From UBA2421 sp002343075 (GTDB lineage: Bacteria; Planctomycetota; Phycisphaerae; Tepidisphaerales; Tepidisphaeraceae): DNA of 64,000 bases. The notes under the pieces were generated by a model. It did no database searches. It worked only from the letters and a program-made list of their open reading frames with translations, and was not told the DNA's origin. Both the position numbers and the translations under genes were made by a program. This document shows positions 8,715-16,451 of the stretch, in pieces. The DNA is taken from NCBI GenBank assembly GCA_937982565.1, contig CALJLN010000047.1:62001-126000 (forward strand), read 5' to 3'. Each line of letters opens with the position of its first letter. Position 1 is the stretch's first letter.

Positions 8715-9563
8715 ATGTCCCCAATCGCCGCACCAACAAGGATCTATGGCGTTGACTTCTCGGGCGCAGCGAAGGCAGGGGCGAATATCTGGATCGCACG
8801 CACAACCGCATCGTGCAAGCGGCTCCAACTGCAACAGCTAAGCAGGCTGGAAGACCTGGCCGGGGCCGCTGAACGTACCAAGGCGCTTTCTTACCTCGTC
8901 TTCATGATCAATGCATCCGGTCGGTCGGTCTGGGGGATTGATTTTCCATTTGGCTTGCCGGTGGAACTTGCGGCGATGGGGACTACCTGGGATGAGCAGC
9001 TTGCATTTATCGGGAGGTTTGAGGGCGATGCGAAGGCATTTGGCCGATGGTGCGTTGCGCAGGCCCGGAAGATCGGTACAAAGCTGCATATCCGGCGCAC
9101 GACCGATACGGAGACCAAAACGCCGTTCGATTGTTATCACTATCGAATTGTTTATCAGACCTTCCACGGTATGCGCGATGTCCTTGCTCCAGTGGCTCGT
9201 GACGATGTCGCGGTGCTGCCGTTTCAGTACGATCGACTTGCGCGGGCGACCACAATCGTTGTGGAAGCGTGTCCGTCCTCGACCCTCAAGCGGCTCGGCC
9301 TGCCACATCAGAACTACAAACAGCCCGCCGGAGGGCCACTGACGGCGAAACGGCGGCAGACACGACACTTAATCATTAGTGCGCTGAAAGAATTCATCGA
9401 ATTGAGCGAGAGCGACCGCAGGGTGATGATGCGCAACCCCGGCGGTGATGCGCTGGATGCGGTTATCGCAGCGGTGGGAACATGGCAGGCGCTTGCAATG
9501 AGCGACCACGCCGCGATCGTAGCTCATGAAAGATACCCGAAAGAGGGACGGGTGTACGCGTGA
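8715..9563 (+). CDS. DUF429 family protein
   Basis: A 282-residue protein of the DUF429 family, recognised by IYGVDFSGAAKAG at the N-terminus and GIDFPFGLPVE near residue 75. Both acidic strands resemble RNase H-fold nuclease cores, and DALDAVIAAVG near the C-terminus supplies a further acidic position. The family is predicted to be a nuclease, but its substrate is not established. It starts 24 bases after the ABC exporter and may share its transcript. Confidence 0.75.
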   Translation: MSPIAAPTRIYGVDFSGAAKAGANIWIARTTASCKRLQLQQLSRLEDLAGAAERTKALSYLVFMINASGRSVWGIDFPFGLPVELAAMGTTWDEQLAFIGRFEGDAKAFGRWCVAQARKIGTKLHIRRTTDTETKTPFDCYHYRIVYQTFHGMRDVLAPVARDDVAVLPFQYDRLARATTIVVEACPSSTLKRLGLPHQNYKQPAGGPLTAKRRQTRHLIISALKEFIELSESDRRVMMRNPGGDALDAVIAAVGTWQALAMSDHAAIVAHERYPKEGRVYA

Positions 9564-9620
9564 CAGGCTGCTTTCCGTCGGCTAAAGTCGCGGCCTAAGT
9601 TTGAAGGAGCGCATCGACCA

Positions 9621-10028
9621 ATGACCGCAACTGCCGCCGCCAAGGGTAAAGTGCTTCGTGCCGAAGCCGACCATGTCGTGTTTCAACCGAGCAATACCAA
9701 CTATGAGTTACACCTGAAGGCCGACAGCTTTGCCGGACCCGTTGGGGTACCCGTCGAGTGTACGATCAGAGCGCAGGCGCGGAAGATCTACAGTGTTTCG
9801 ACAGGCGGCGGATTCATCCAGCCATTATTCGGTCCGCCGAAGATCATTCAGGGGCGTGTCGTCAGCATCGAAGGGCAACATTTCACAATGCACGCCGCGG
9901 GGGCGAGCGTCGTCGTCGCGCTGCCGGAGGACGAGAGTGGAATCGACCTTAATACAGGGGCGATTGCCATCGGTTCGATGGTGAACGTGGTTGCATTTGC
10001 TGGTGCCGTTGCTGATTTTAAGAGTTAG
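9621..10028 (+). CDS. Conserved hypothetical protein
   Basis: A 135-residue soluble protein with no signal peptide or membrane segment. It is rich in beta-strand-forming sequence (GKVLRAEADHVVFQP, PKIIQGRVVSIEGQHFTMHA), with two similar halves that each could form a small barrel. A ribosome-binding site (GAAGGAG) lies about 12 bases before the ATG. No known family is recognised. It is separated by about 57 bases from the DUF429 gene on the same strand. Confidence 0.6.
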   Translation: MTATAAAKGKVLRAEADHVVFQPSNTNYELHLKADSFAGPVGVPVECTIRAQARKIYSVSTGGGFIQPLFGPPKIIQGRVVSIEGQHFTMHAAGASVVVALPEDESGIDLNTGAIAIGSMVNVVAFAGAVADFKS

Positions 10029-10046
10029 CTGGATCTCACTTCGCCT

Positions 10047-10076
10047 CGGTGCAGTCTCGAAGGCGCGGATGCACCG
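10047..10076. terminator. Hairpin between convergent genes
   Basis: CGGTGCA at 10047-10053 pairs with TGCACCG at 10070-10076, enclosing a 16-base loop between two convergent genes. No T-run follows, so it is only a weak candidate for a bidirectional terminator. Confidence 0.25.
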
Positions 10077-10131
10077 TGCGACGGTCAATTGCTTATGGTT
10101 CTTATTGGTGCACCGGCGGTGAGTAAACCGC

Positions 10132-10356
10132 TCATGCCAGGTCTCGGCCGACCAGTTCATCCCGGTGCCGTGCGAGCAGATACACCGCCGCTGCCAGGGA
10201 AAGCCCCGCGGCCAACGGCGCGATTCCCTGATCGAGCCGCTTGCTCACCAACTGCAGCAGGGCCATATAAACCAGCGCCAGCGCTGCCGCACCCAGCACG
10301 ATAATCAGCCCCAGTACCACACAATTCCACGCAAATGTAAGAAGTCTGTCGCTCAT
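10132..10356 (-). CDS. Small two-helix membrane protein
   Basis: A 74-residue protein starting MSDRLLTFAWNCVV. It has one strong helix (residues about 8-34, GLIIVLGAAALALVYMAL) and a second near 43-61 (GIAPLAAGLSLAAAVYLLA), with a basic tail. The frame is open further upstream, but the residues there are not membrane-like and look non-coding, so the ATG at 10356 is chosen. No family is recognised. It lies alone on the minus strand ahead of the divergent pilus locus. Confidence 0.45.
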   Translation of the reverse strand: MSDRLLTFAWNCVVLGLIIVLGAAALALVYMALLQLVSKRLDQGIAPLAAGLSLAAAVYLLARHRDELVGRDLA

Positions 10357-10678
10357 GATTCGTTGATCCGTTTCATCGATCCAACTCCGATCATCGGCAA
10401 GATTGATGGCAGGACGCGAGTTTATCGGCCCTCGATGGCCGCAAATTTTTGTACGCGGAAGTTGAGCCGGGACTAGCACCATCCGATGTGAGGAGTGCAA
10501 CCCGATCGTTGGTTGGCCGAGTGTGCGAAGCATGCAAGGGCAAATCGATTCGGGCACCGCGGGCAATGTTGCTTGCGATCGGCGTGTGGCGCGCTTGCAC
10601 TCGCGTTTGGTTTGAAGGCAGTCGCCCTGCCGGGTTCCTGCGCGAGCGAATCATGGTCGCCTTACACGGGAGTGTAAA
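10357..10678. other. Intergenic region upstream of the pilus locus
   Basis: These 322 bases separate the small membrane protein (minus) from the first pilin (plus). They probably carry the pilus promoter, but I could not identify a convincing sigma-70 or sigma-54 site. A 77-codon plus-strand frame here has no ribosome-binding site or family features and was not called. Confidence 0.4.
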
Positions 10679-10849
10679 ATGAAGGCGATGAAGAATCTGC
10701 TCGGACGTTTGGTGAAAGATGAGCAGGGCGGCGAAGTCCTCGAATACGCCCTGATCGCTGGTCTTATCGTGGTTGCCGCTATCGCGGTGATTTCGGCAGT
10801 CGGCACCAAGGTGGTTGCCCGCTGGACCTCACTGAACAGCTCGATGTAA
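10679..10849 (+). CDS. flp: Flp/Fap-type pilin 1
   Basis: A 56-residue type IVb pilin, the structural subunit of the Tad pilus. A basic leader ending in DEQG is followed by GEVLEYALIAGLIVVAAI. If cleavage falls between the two glycines, Glu lands at +5 and Tyr at +6, the hallmark of Flp pilins. The mature form is a hydrophobic helix with a short tail (KVVARWTSLNSSM). It opens the pilus locus and is followed by nested hairpins and a near-identical second pilin. Confidence 0.9.
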   Translation: MKAMKNLLGRLVKDEQGGEVLEYALIAGLIVVAAIAVISAVGTKVVARWTSLNSSM

Positions 10850-10925
10850 ACGAACTCAAGTTCGTTGCAACGAAACGAACGGGCCCGGCGCCGGCCGATA
10901 AGATCGTGGCAGGGCCGGGCCCGTT
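10849..10925 (+). terminator. Nested hairpins between the two pilin genes
   Basis: Right after the first pilin stop, AACGAAC (10849-10855) pairs with GTTCGTT (10860-10866). That overlaps a perfect 14-base palindrome at 10861-10874. A strong 12-base-pair stem follows: AACGGGCCCGGC at 10878-10889 with GCCGGGCCCGTT at 10914-10925. No long T-run follows, so it may protect the 3' end of the abundant pilin mRNA or attenuate read-through rather than stop it fully. Confidence 0.6.
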
Positions 10926-10991
10926 CCGCGTTCGATAAACCACAGTTTGAGACCGACCCAGTTACTGATTATCGATTAAAGGTAGACCAGA

Positions 10992-11153
10992 ATGCGAAAA
11001 CTAACCAAGCAGCTATGGCGTGATGAGCGAGGCGGTGAAGTGATCGAGTACGCGCTGATCGCGGGACTCATTATCGTTGCCTGTATCGTTATCGTCGGGA
11101 GCGTCGGCACAAAAGTGCTTGCACGATGGACGAGCGTGAACAGTTCGGTCTGA
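10992..11153 (+). CDS. flp: Flp/Fap-type pilin 2
   Basis: A 53-residue pilin very like the first: leader MRKLTKQLWRDERG, then GEVIEYALIAGLIIVACIVI with Glu and Tyr at +5 and +6 after cleavage, and the tail TKVLARWTSVNSSV. It differs mainly in the leader and in a Cys within the helix. It was probably formed by tandem duplication; one copy may be the major and the other a minor subunit. The prepilin peptidase gene begins about 25 bases further on. Confidence 0.9.
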   Translation: MRKLTKQLWRDERGGEVIEYALIAGLIIVACIVIVGSVGTKVLARWTSVNSSV

Positions 11154-11177
11154 TGAATCTTTTTGCGATGTCGCCGG

Positions 11178-11696
11178 ATGCACCTCGTTCTGCTCATGTT
11201 CCCGCTGCTGGCAATGCTCGCCGTTGCCGCGGTGATCGATTTCCGCAGCCGGCGCATTCCAAACTGGTTGACCATCGTTATCGCGGTTACCGGACTATTG
11301 CAGGCCGCCTCGTGGAGTCACAGCGTGGCCGGCGGGTGGATGTCAATTGTAGGTTTAGCTGTCGGACTCGCGATCAATCTGCCGCTCTTCGCCCTGGGCC
11401 TGCGAGGCGGCGGTGATGTGAAATTGTTTGCCGGGGTCGGAGCGTGGCTCGGGCCGGTGAATGTGGTCGCGGTGTTCATCGTGGCGACGGTAGTTGCCAT
11501 GCTCGTAGCGATTCTTCAGGCCATCGTCACCCGGCGCGTGAGCCAGGTGGCACGCAACACCGCGTCGATGGCTGTCGGCTTGATTCACCCTGAATCGCGC
11601 GTCGATTCAACCGATCAGGCCAGCTACGCCGCTCGGCATGTGCCGTACGCGGTGCCGATCCTGGTAGCGGTGATTGCCTTGGTGGGTTTGAGATGA
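11178..11696 (+). CDS. cpaA: Prepilin peptidase (CpaA/TadV family)
   Basis: An A24-family membrane aspartic protease that removes the leader from Flp prepilins. The 172-residue protein lacks the methylase half found in PilD, as expected for CpaA/TadV. The two catalytic Asp motifs are visible: VIDFRSRRIPN near residue 20 and GGGDVKLFAG near residue 75. Several hydrophobic helices span the length. The ATG at 11178 is preferred over the TTG at 11163, although neither has a clear ribosome-binding site. Its stop overlaps the first possible start of the TadE-like gene. Confidence 0.88.
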   Translation: MHLVLLMFPLLAMLAVAAVIDFRSRRIPNWLTIVIAVTGLLQAASWSHSVAGGWMSIVGLAVGLAINLPLFALGLRGGGDVKLFAGVGAWLGPVNVVAVFIVATVVAMLVAILQAIVTRRVSQVARNTASMAVGLIHPESRVDSTDQASYAARHVPYAVPILVAVIALVGLR

Positions 11697-12163
11697 TGGA
11701 GTTGGGTATGAAACCGAAAGTACGTTCCATCCTGTCGTTTTGCCGTCGCACTGAAAGCCGTCGGGGCAATACACTGATCGAGGCGGCATTCGTATTCAAC
11801 ATTCTGCTGTTGCTCTCATTCTGCACAGTCGAGTTTGGCTATTACCTCTATGCCAAACACACCATCCAGGGTGCAGCACGCGAAGGCGCGCGAGCCGCTG
11901 TAGTGCCCGGCGCGACCACCACCGATGTCACCAACGCGGTCGCCCGGAGCCTATTCGCTTCTGGAATGAATAGCGGCACAACCTCAATCGATTCGGCGAA
12001 GTTCACGGTGACGCTCAACCCGGCCAATCCGGCGGCGGCCGCAGGGACTGCTATTCAGGTGGATGTCGTTTCCACTATGGGAAAGATTGGTCCCAAGCCG
12101 CTCTTTTTCATGAGCAATACTAAGTCGATCACGGGCAGTACGGTGATGCGCAAAGAAGGGTAA
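11693..12163 (+). CDS. TadE-like minor pseudopilin
   Basis: A TadE-family protein of up to 156 residues. The segment RRGNTLIEAAFVFNILLLLSF is the pseudopilin-type N-terminal helix with the conserved Glu. YYLYAKHTIQGAAREGARAAV matches the family core. The rest is a short periplasmic domain. It is thought to be processed by the same peptidase and to help assemble the pilus. The start at 11693 overlaps the cpaA stop (ATGA). An ATG at 11708 has GGAG six bases upstream and may be the real start. A rho-independent terminator follows the gene. Confidence 0.87.
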   Translation: MMELGMKPKVRSILSFCRRTESRRGNTLIEAAFVFNILLLLSFCTVEFGYYLYAKHTIQGAAREGARAAVVPGATTTDVTNAVARSLFASGMNSGTTSIDSAKFTVTLNPANPAAAAGTAIQVDVVSTMGKIGPKPLFFMSNTKSITGSTVMRKEG

Positions 12164-12197
12164 GTCAACCCGATAACCAAGTCGAAGCGAGGAAATT

Positions 12198-12234
12198 CGC
12201 CGTGGACGCCTCGTCCGCGGCGGATTCTTTTTTC
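12198..12234 (+). terminator. Rho-independent terminator after the TadE-like gene
   Basis: CGCCGTGGAC (12198-12207) pairs with GTCCGCGGCG (12213-12222) through ten positions including one G-U pair, with a five-base loop, followed by gattctttttt. It would split the pilin/TadE part from the downstream assembly genes. Confidence 0.8.
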
Positions 12235-12397
12235 CAGAGTTGCTGTGCGAGAGAGTGCCAGAACTTCCGGAGAAGACCGTACTTTTCAGATCAGGAGCAA
12301 TGTAGGAATTTTCCCATTTTGATCCGAACCTTCCTAAACCCCCCCATCGGAAGCGCCGAAATCTTCATCAGACGCCTAACCGTCGGAGAAACAGACT

Positions 12398-13378
12398 ATG
12401 AACGCAAAAACACTTGCACCTCTTGGACTCGCGGCCGTGCTCGGCCTGGTCGCGGCTTTTGTCGCTCGCAGTATGCTGGCAGATCGCCCGGCGACCGTTG
12501 CTCAGGGAGAGAGCGCGCTGCGAGACGTCGTTGTCGCCACCACTAATATCCTGCCCGGCTTCGAAATCGACGCCAGCATGATCACAACCGCCAAGGTATC
12601 GAAGGAAATGGCACCGGAGGGGACCTTCAGCGATGTTGGCGAGGTCACTGCGCGGGTTGTGAACGGGCCGATCTACAAAGGGCAGCCGGTCGTCGACGCC
12701 CTGCTTGCGGCAAAGGGCTCGCCCAGCGGGCTTGGCGGGTTGATCCCGACCGGAATGCGTGCCATCACCATCCAGATCGATGAGTTCAGCGGCGTCGGCG
12801 GGTTCCTTTCGCCCGGCTGCCGAGTGGATGTCATCTCGACCATGACCGGTGAAGGCAACGGTGAAATGATCGCCAAGAGTGTCGTGCAGAACATCCTTGT
12901 CACCGCTGTCGGACAGCGGATGACCGTGAAGCGTGAAGACGGCCAGGAAGGCCCTGCCCGAAGTGTGACACTCATTGCAACGCCCGAAGAAAGCCAGGCC
13001 ATCGAGCTGGCGGCAACCACAGGTCGCCCGCGGTTGGTTCTGCGTAACGTGCGTGACGACTCGAAAGACGGTGGCGAGGGCGTAACCCTCTCGGATCTGC
13101 GCGGCTCGGCACGCAATGCACTCAGCGAAGACCCGTTCGGCCCGGCTCACCACACCGGCATCGAAACTCCGCTGACAATGCCCGTGTCATCCAATCCGGC
13201 GACCCAGCCGACCGATGCGGCCTCGATCGAATTCTATAACGTCAAGATCATTCGCGGCGGCAACGAAACCCAGGTGCAGTTCCCAACCGCTACCGGGAAA
13301 GACAAGCCATCCACTTTGAAACAATCAGATCAGCACGAGCCAATGACGCACACGGATACCAAGCCGGTTGGTAACTAA
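12398..13378 (+). CDS. cpaB: Flp pilus assembly protein CpaB/RcpC
   Basis: A 326-residue periplasmic or inner-membrane protein that supports the Tad secretin. An N-terminal anchor (LAPLGLAAVLGLVAAFVA) is followed by a SAF-type domain near residues 40-110 (VVATTNILPGFEIDASMITT, KGQPVVDALLA). The RcpC core follows, with MRAITIQIDEFSGVGGFLSP and GCRVDVISTM. The C-terminal 80 residues are polar and low in complexity. The ATG at 12398 has GGAGAA upstream. It is the first gene after the terminator and sits 80 bases before the secretin. Confidence 0.92.
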   Translation: MNAKTLAPLGLAAVLGLVAAFVARSMLADRPATVAQGESALRDVVVATTNILPGFEIDASMITTAKVSKEMAPEGTFSDVGEVTARVVNGPIYKGQPVVDALLAAKGSPSGLGGLIPTGMRAITIQIDEFSGVGGFLSPGCRVDVISTMTGEGNGEMIAKSVVQNILVTAVGQRMTVKREDGQEGPARSVTLIATPEESQAIELAATTGRPRLVLRNVRDDSKDGGEGVTLSDLRGSARNALSEDPFGPAHHTGIETPLTMPVSSNPATQPTDAASIEFYNVKIIRGGNETQVQFPTATGKDKPSTLKQSDQHEPMTHTDTKPVGN

Positions 13379-13457
13379 TACGTCACATTCAACCTGGGTT
13401 TTGACAAACAACAAAGCGTCAGAAACGCAAACAAGCCAGAAGAAAGAAGGCACAAAT

Positions 13458-15209
13458 ATGCGAGCCTACCTCACACAAGACCAGATCATCCGCCGTGAAC
13501 GACTCAAGAAGACCGCCGCGGCCGTTGTGCTCGGCGGAGGGTTGACCGTGATTTTGGCGGCACTTCTCGCCGACAATCGCTCTATCGGCGGCCAGTCCGA
13601 CGTGTTTGCCAACGATATCGCCCTTCGTAGCACGACATCCAGCCATGGATTCATCGCAGCCAGTCCCGGCGATGAGAATTTTCGTAAGACCCTCGAAGGC
13701 GGTGAGAAAGGCGGGTCAGTTGGCAAGACTCTCAAGAGTCTGTTCCTTGGCAAGCCCAAGGAACTGCCCACCTTTGAGGTGAGCGAGAACCCGTACGGCG
13801 CAGCGGTTGCTGCGAACACGATTCAAAGCAAGCAGACGATCAGGGACTACTCCACGCCTGTGGATGAGTTTACGGTTGTCGCCGACGGTGCTGGGTCTGG
13901 CGGTCGGCTCTCGATGGGTGTGAACCGTACGGTCGTGGTCAACACGAAGGTGCCGTATCACCGAATCAGCGTCGGGCAACCGGACGTTGCTGATGTCAAT
14001 CCAATTGGTCCGACCAGTCTGCTGGTGACCGCCAAGAAGTTTGGCGCTACTGAACTGATCATCTGGGACGACCAGGACCAAAGCCAGACCGTGGCAGTTG
14101 ACGTGGCAATCGACCTGGAAGCACTACGTGAGCAGATCAAAAAGACTTTCCCAGCCGCTGCGGTTGAGGTGGATGCCATGAATGGCGCCATCGCGCTCCG
14201 CGGCACAGTGCCGTCGATTCAGGTTGCTGATCAGATCGCAGCGATGGCCGCACCGTTCAGCGACAAGGTGCTGAATTTCCTCGAAGTCTCCGGCGGGCAG
14301 CAGGTGATGCTGCAGGTGAAGTTCCTCGAAATGAGCCGTAAGGCTTCAGAGGAACTGGGCATCAATCTTGGGGCGAGCCTGGTCAACGATGGCAACTTCA
14401 ATATCGCCTTTAACGGCCCTAACGCCGGAAGCAAGCTATCGAATGGCGCCTTGACCACCATCGGCGGGTCGGCGACCTGGGACTCATTTACGCTCGATTA
14501 CGCCCTGAGCGCGCTCAAGCAAAATAGCCTGGCACGCGTGCTGGCTGAACCAAATGTGACCGTCATCAGCGGTCAGGAAGCAAGCCTTCTGGCCGGCGGC
14601 GAGTTTCCCGTGCCCGTGCCACAGACCGGCTCAGGCGGCGGTTCAACCATCACAATTGAATACCGCGAGTTCGGCGTGCGCCTGAATGTCGTCCCGGTCG
14701 TCCTTGGCGGGGGGCGGATTCGCTTGAAATGTGCCCCGGAAGTGAGCGACCTGGATTTTAGCTCGCCGGTGGTCATTGAGAACAACAACATTCCAATCAT
14801 TAACAAGCGGCGCATCGAGTCCACCGTTGAAATGAACGACGGACAGACCTTTGCTATTGCAGGCCTCATGCGAAGCACCGTGACTGCCAGCCGTAATGCC
14901 ACACCGCTGCTGGGTGAACTGCCGGTCGTCGGCGCTCTATTCCGCAGCGTCCGATATCAGCGTGAAGAGACCGAGCTTGTCGTGCTCGTGACTCCGATGC
15001 TGGTCGAACCGATGAACCCGGCAGAAGTCCCGGAGCTTTCCGGCGAATACTGGCGGCACCCCAACCCGGTTGAGTTCTATCTCAACGGTGAGTTTGGCGG
15101 CCCGGCCAAGAGTTCACTTGGCGAGATGCCGAATGACAAGGTCCCCGCCCGCTTCCGCGGTGCGTATGGGTTTGCACCGGCGACTGAGACTGCTTCAGTC
15201 GAGAAGTGA
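13458..15209 (+). CDS. cpaC: Type II/IV secretin RcpA/CpaC
   Basis: A 583-residue outer-membrane secretin forming the Tad pilus channel. The N-terminus (KTAAAVVLGGGLTVILAALL) is a signal peptide. A pilus-assembly N0-like domain begins near RLSMGVNRTVVVNT (VPYHRISVGQPDVADVNPI). A BON-like repeat follows (VDAMNGAIALRGTVPSI), then the secretin domain (QQVMLQVKFLEMSR, LARVLAEPNVTVISGQEASL, ending near RSVRYQREETELVVLVTP). The ATG at 13458 is chosen for its AAGAAGG site seven bases upstream; the frame is open further upstream but reads as non-coding. Confidence 0.93.
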   Translation: MRAYLTQDQIIRRERLKKTAAAVVLGGGLTVILAALLADNRSIGGQSDVFANDIALRSTTSSHGFIAASPGDENFRKTLEGGEKGGSVGKTLKSLFLGKPKELPTFEVSENPYGAAVAANTIQSKQTIRDYSTPVDEFTVVADGAGSGGRLSMGVNRTVVVNTKVPYHRISVGQPDVADVNPIGPTSLLVTAKKFGATELIIWDDQDQSQTVAVDVAIDLEALREQIKKTFPAAAVEVDAMNGAIALRGTVPSIQVADQIAAMAAPFSDKVLNFLEVSGGQQVMLQVKFLEMSRKASEELGINLGASLVNDGNFNIAFNGPNAGSKLSNGALTTIGGSATWDSFTLDYALSALKQNSLARVLAEPNVTVISGQEASLLAGGEFPVPVPQTGSGGGSTITIEYREFGVRLNVVPVVLGGGRIRLKCAPEVSDLDFSSPVVIENNNIPIINKRRIESTVEMNDGQTFAIAGLMRSTVTASRNATPLLGELPVVGALFRSVRYQREETELVVLVTPMLVEPMNPAEVPELSGEYWRHPNPVEFYLNGEFGGPAKSSLGEMPNDKVPARFRGAYGFAPATETASVEK

Positions 15210-15270
15210 TCGGTCCGATATCGTTTGTGAAGGGGCCGATGTTAGAAACCTGTCGTAAGTGAGAGTTGCC

Positions 15271-16410
15271 ATGTACGTACAGTTGAACGCCGCCATCGTC
15301 GATCCTGATGCCGCCAACCGGCAGGAACTGGCTACATTCCTGTCGGGGTTTGGGATCAACGTTGTTGCTCAATACGCACAGACCGAGCAAGTTGCAGGGG
15401 CGTTGGGTCGAGTCGATTCACCACAATTGGTGATCATTAATTTAGACCCGGCCCCAGCCGAGACGCTGAAGCGTCTTGGTCAGCTTCCGCGACAGCACCC
15501 AGGTACGAGTTTCTTCGTTCTGAGTCAGACACTCGACCCGAATGTGTTGATGGAAGCGATGCACATGGGCGTGCGTGAGTTCATCCCGGTGCCGATTCAG
15601 GAACAGAAGTTCTCTGCGTCAATCGAGCGAATCGCATCTCAGCACGGAATGGGGAAGAAGGCACGGATCGTCCACGTCATACCGACGATCGGCGGCTGTG
15701 GCTCCACAACCGTTTCGTGCAATGTCGCGGCGTCATTGGCGCAGGCGGGTTCGAAAACTGTCTTAGCAGATCTTGATCTCGTGCGAGGCGGGGCGGCCAG
15801 CTACTTTGATGTCCGCCCTCGCTACACGATTGCCGATGTCATGGCCTCGGCGGAAAAGGTGGACAAGCAACTTCTTGATAATGCTCTGTGCGTCCACCGG
15901 ACGAGTCAGCTTTCGATCCTGGCGCGCCCGGAACTCCCCGAAGATACGCAGCGGGTTACACAAGCTGGACTGCAACGACTCCTCAACGTCGTGGGCAGAA
16001 TGTACGACTGGGTGGTGCTTGATTCAGTTATGAGCATTGACCCGGTCTATTCTGCTGCACTTCAAGCTGCCGACCTCAACTTGATCGTCATGCAGCTCAA
16101 TGTGCCAAGCTGCCGCAATGCCGAAAGATTTGTCGGGGCGATGCGCCGGATGGGCATTGACGCGAGCAAGATCAAGATTGTCGTCAACCGATTTGTAAAA
16201 AAAGGTGGCGATATCGAACCTGATGAAGTGGAGAAGGCGCTGGGAATGAAGATTTCCTGGCTCATTCCCAATGACTTTAAGAATGCCATCGCCGCCATCA
16301 ACTTCGGCGAGCCTGTTGTGCTCCGTTCGCCAAGAAGCGAAATGTCGGTGAGCCTCCAACAACTGGCGAATTCTCTCCTGCCGGCCGATGCAGTACGCAA
16401 GGCTGCGTAA
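15271..16410 (+). CDS. TadZ/CpaE-like pilus localisation ATPase
   Basis: A 379-residue protein with an N-terminal receiver-like fold (residues about 5-115, AAIVDPDAANRQELA) and a C-terminal MinD/ParA-like domain. The P-loop reads PTIGGCGSTTVSCNVA, lacking both lysines of the usual deviant Walker A. That degeneracy is common in TadZ/CpaE proteins, which place the pilus machine at a cell site. The other P-loop elements are present (TVLADLDLVRGG, DWVVLDSV). The ATG at 15271, with GAGAG five bases upstream, is preferred to the GTG at 15259. It lies between the secretin and TadA genes. Confidence 0.87.
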   Translation: MYVQLNAAIVDPDAANRQELATFLSGFGINVVAQYAQTEQVAGALGRVDSPQLVIINLDPAPAETLKRLGQLPRQHPGTSFFVLSQTLDPNVLMEAMHMGVREFIPVPIQEQKFSASIERIASQHGMGKKARIVHVIPTIGGCGSTTVSCNVAASLAQAGSKTVLADLDLVRGGAASYFDVRPRYTIADVMASAEKVDKQLLDNALCVHRTSQLSILARPELPEDTQRVTQAGLQRLLNVVGRMYDWVVLDSVMSIDPVYSAALQAADLNLIVMQLNVPSCRNAERFVGAMRRMGIDASKIKIVVNRFVKKGGDIEPDEVEKALGMKISWLIPNDFKNAIAAINFGEPVVLRSPRSEMSVSLQQLANSLLPADAVRKAA

Positions 16411-16451
16411 ACAATTGACATTACAAACATACAAAGAGATCGGGGTCTGAA

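Noticed and set aside
10560..10620. A sigma-54-like site upstream of the pilins (tggcgcgcttgca)
   Set aside because: The GG to GC spacing is about 7 bases instead of 10.
10449..10682. A 77-codon plus-strand frame before the first pilin
   Set aside because: No ribosome-binding site, no features, and it overlaps the pilin start.
15271..16410. TadZ as a broken gene because its P-loop lacks both lysines
   Set aside because: Degenerate P-loops are normal in the TadZ/CpaE family and the frame is intact.
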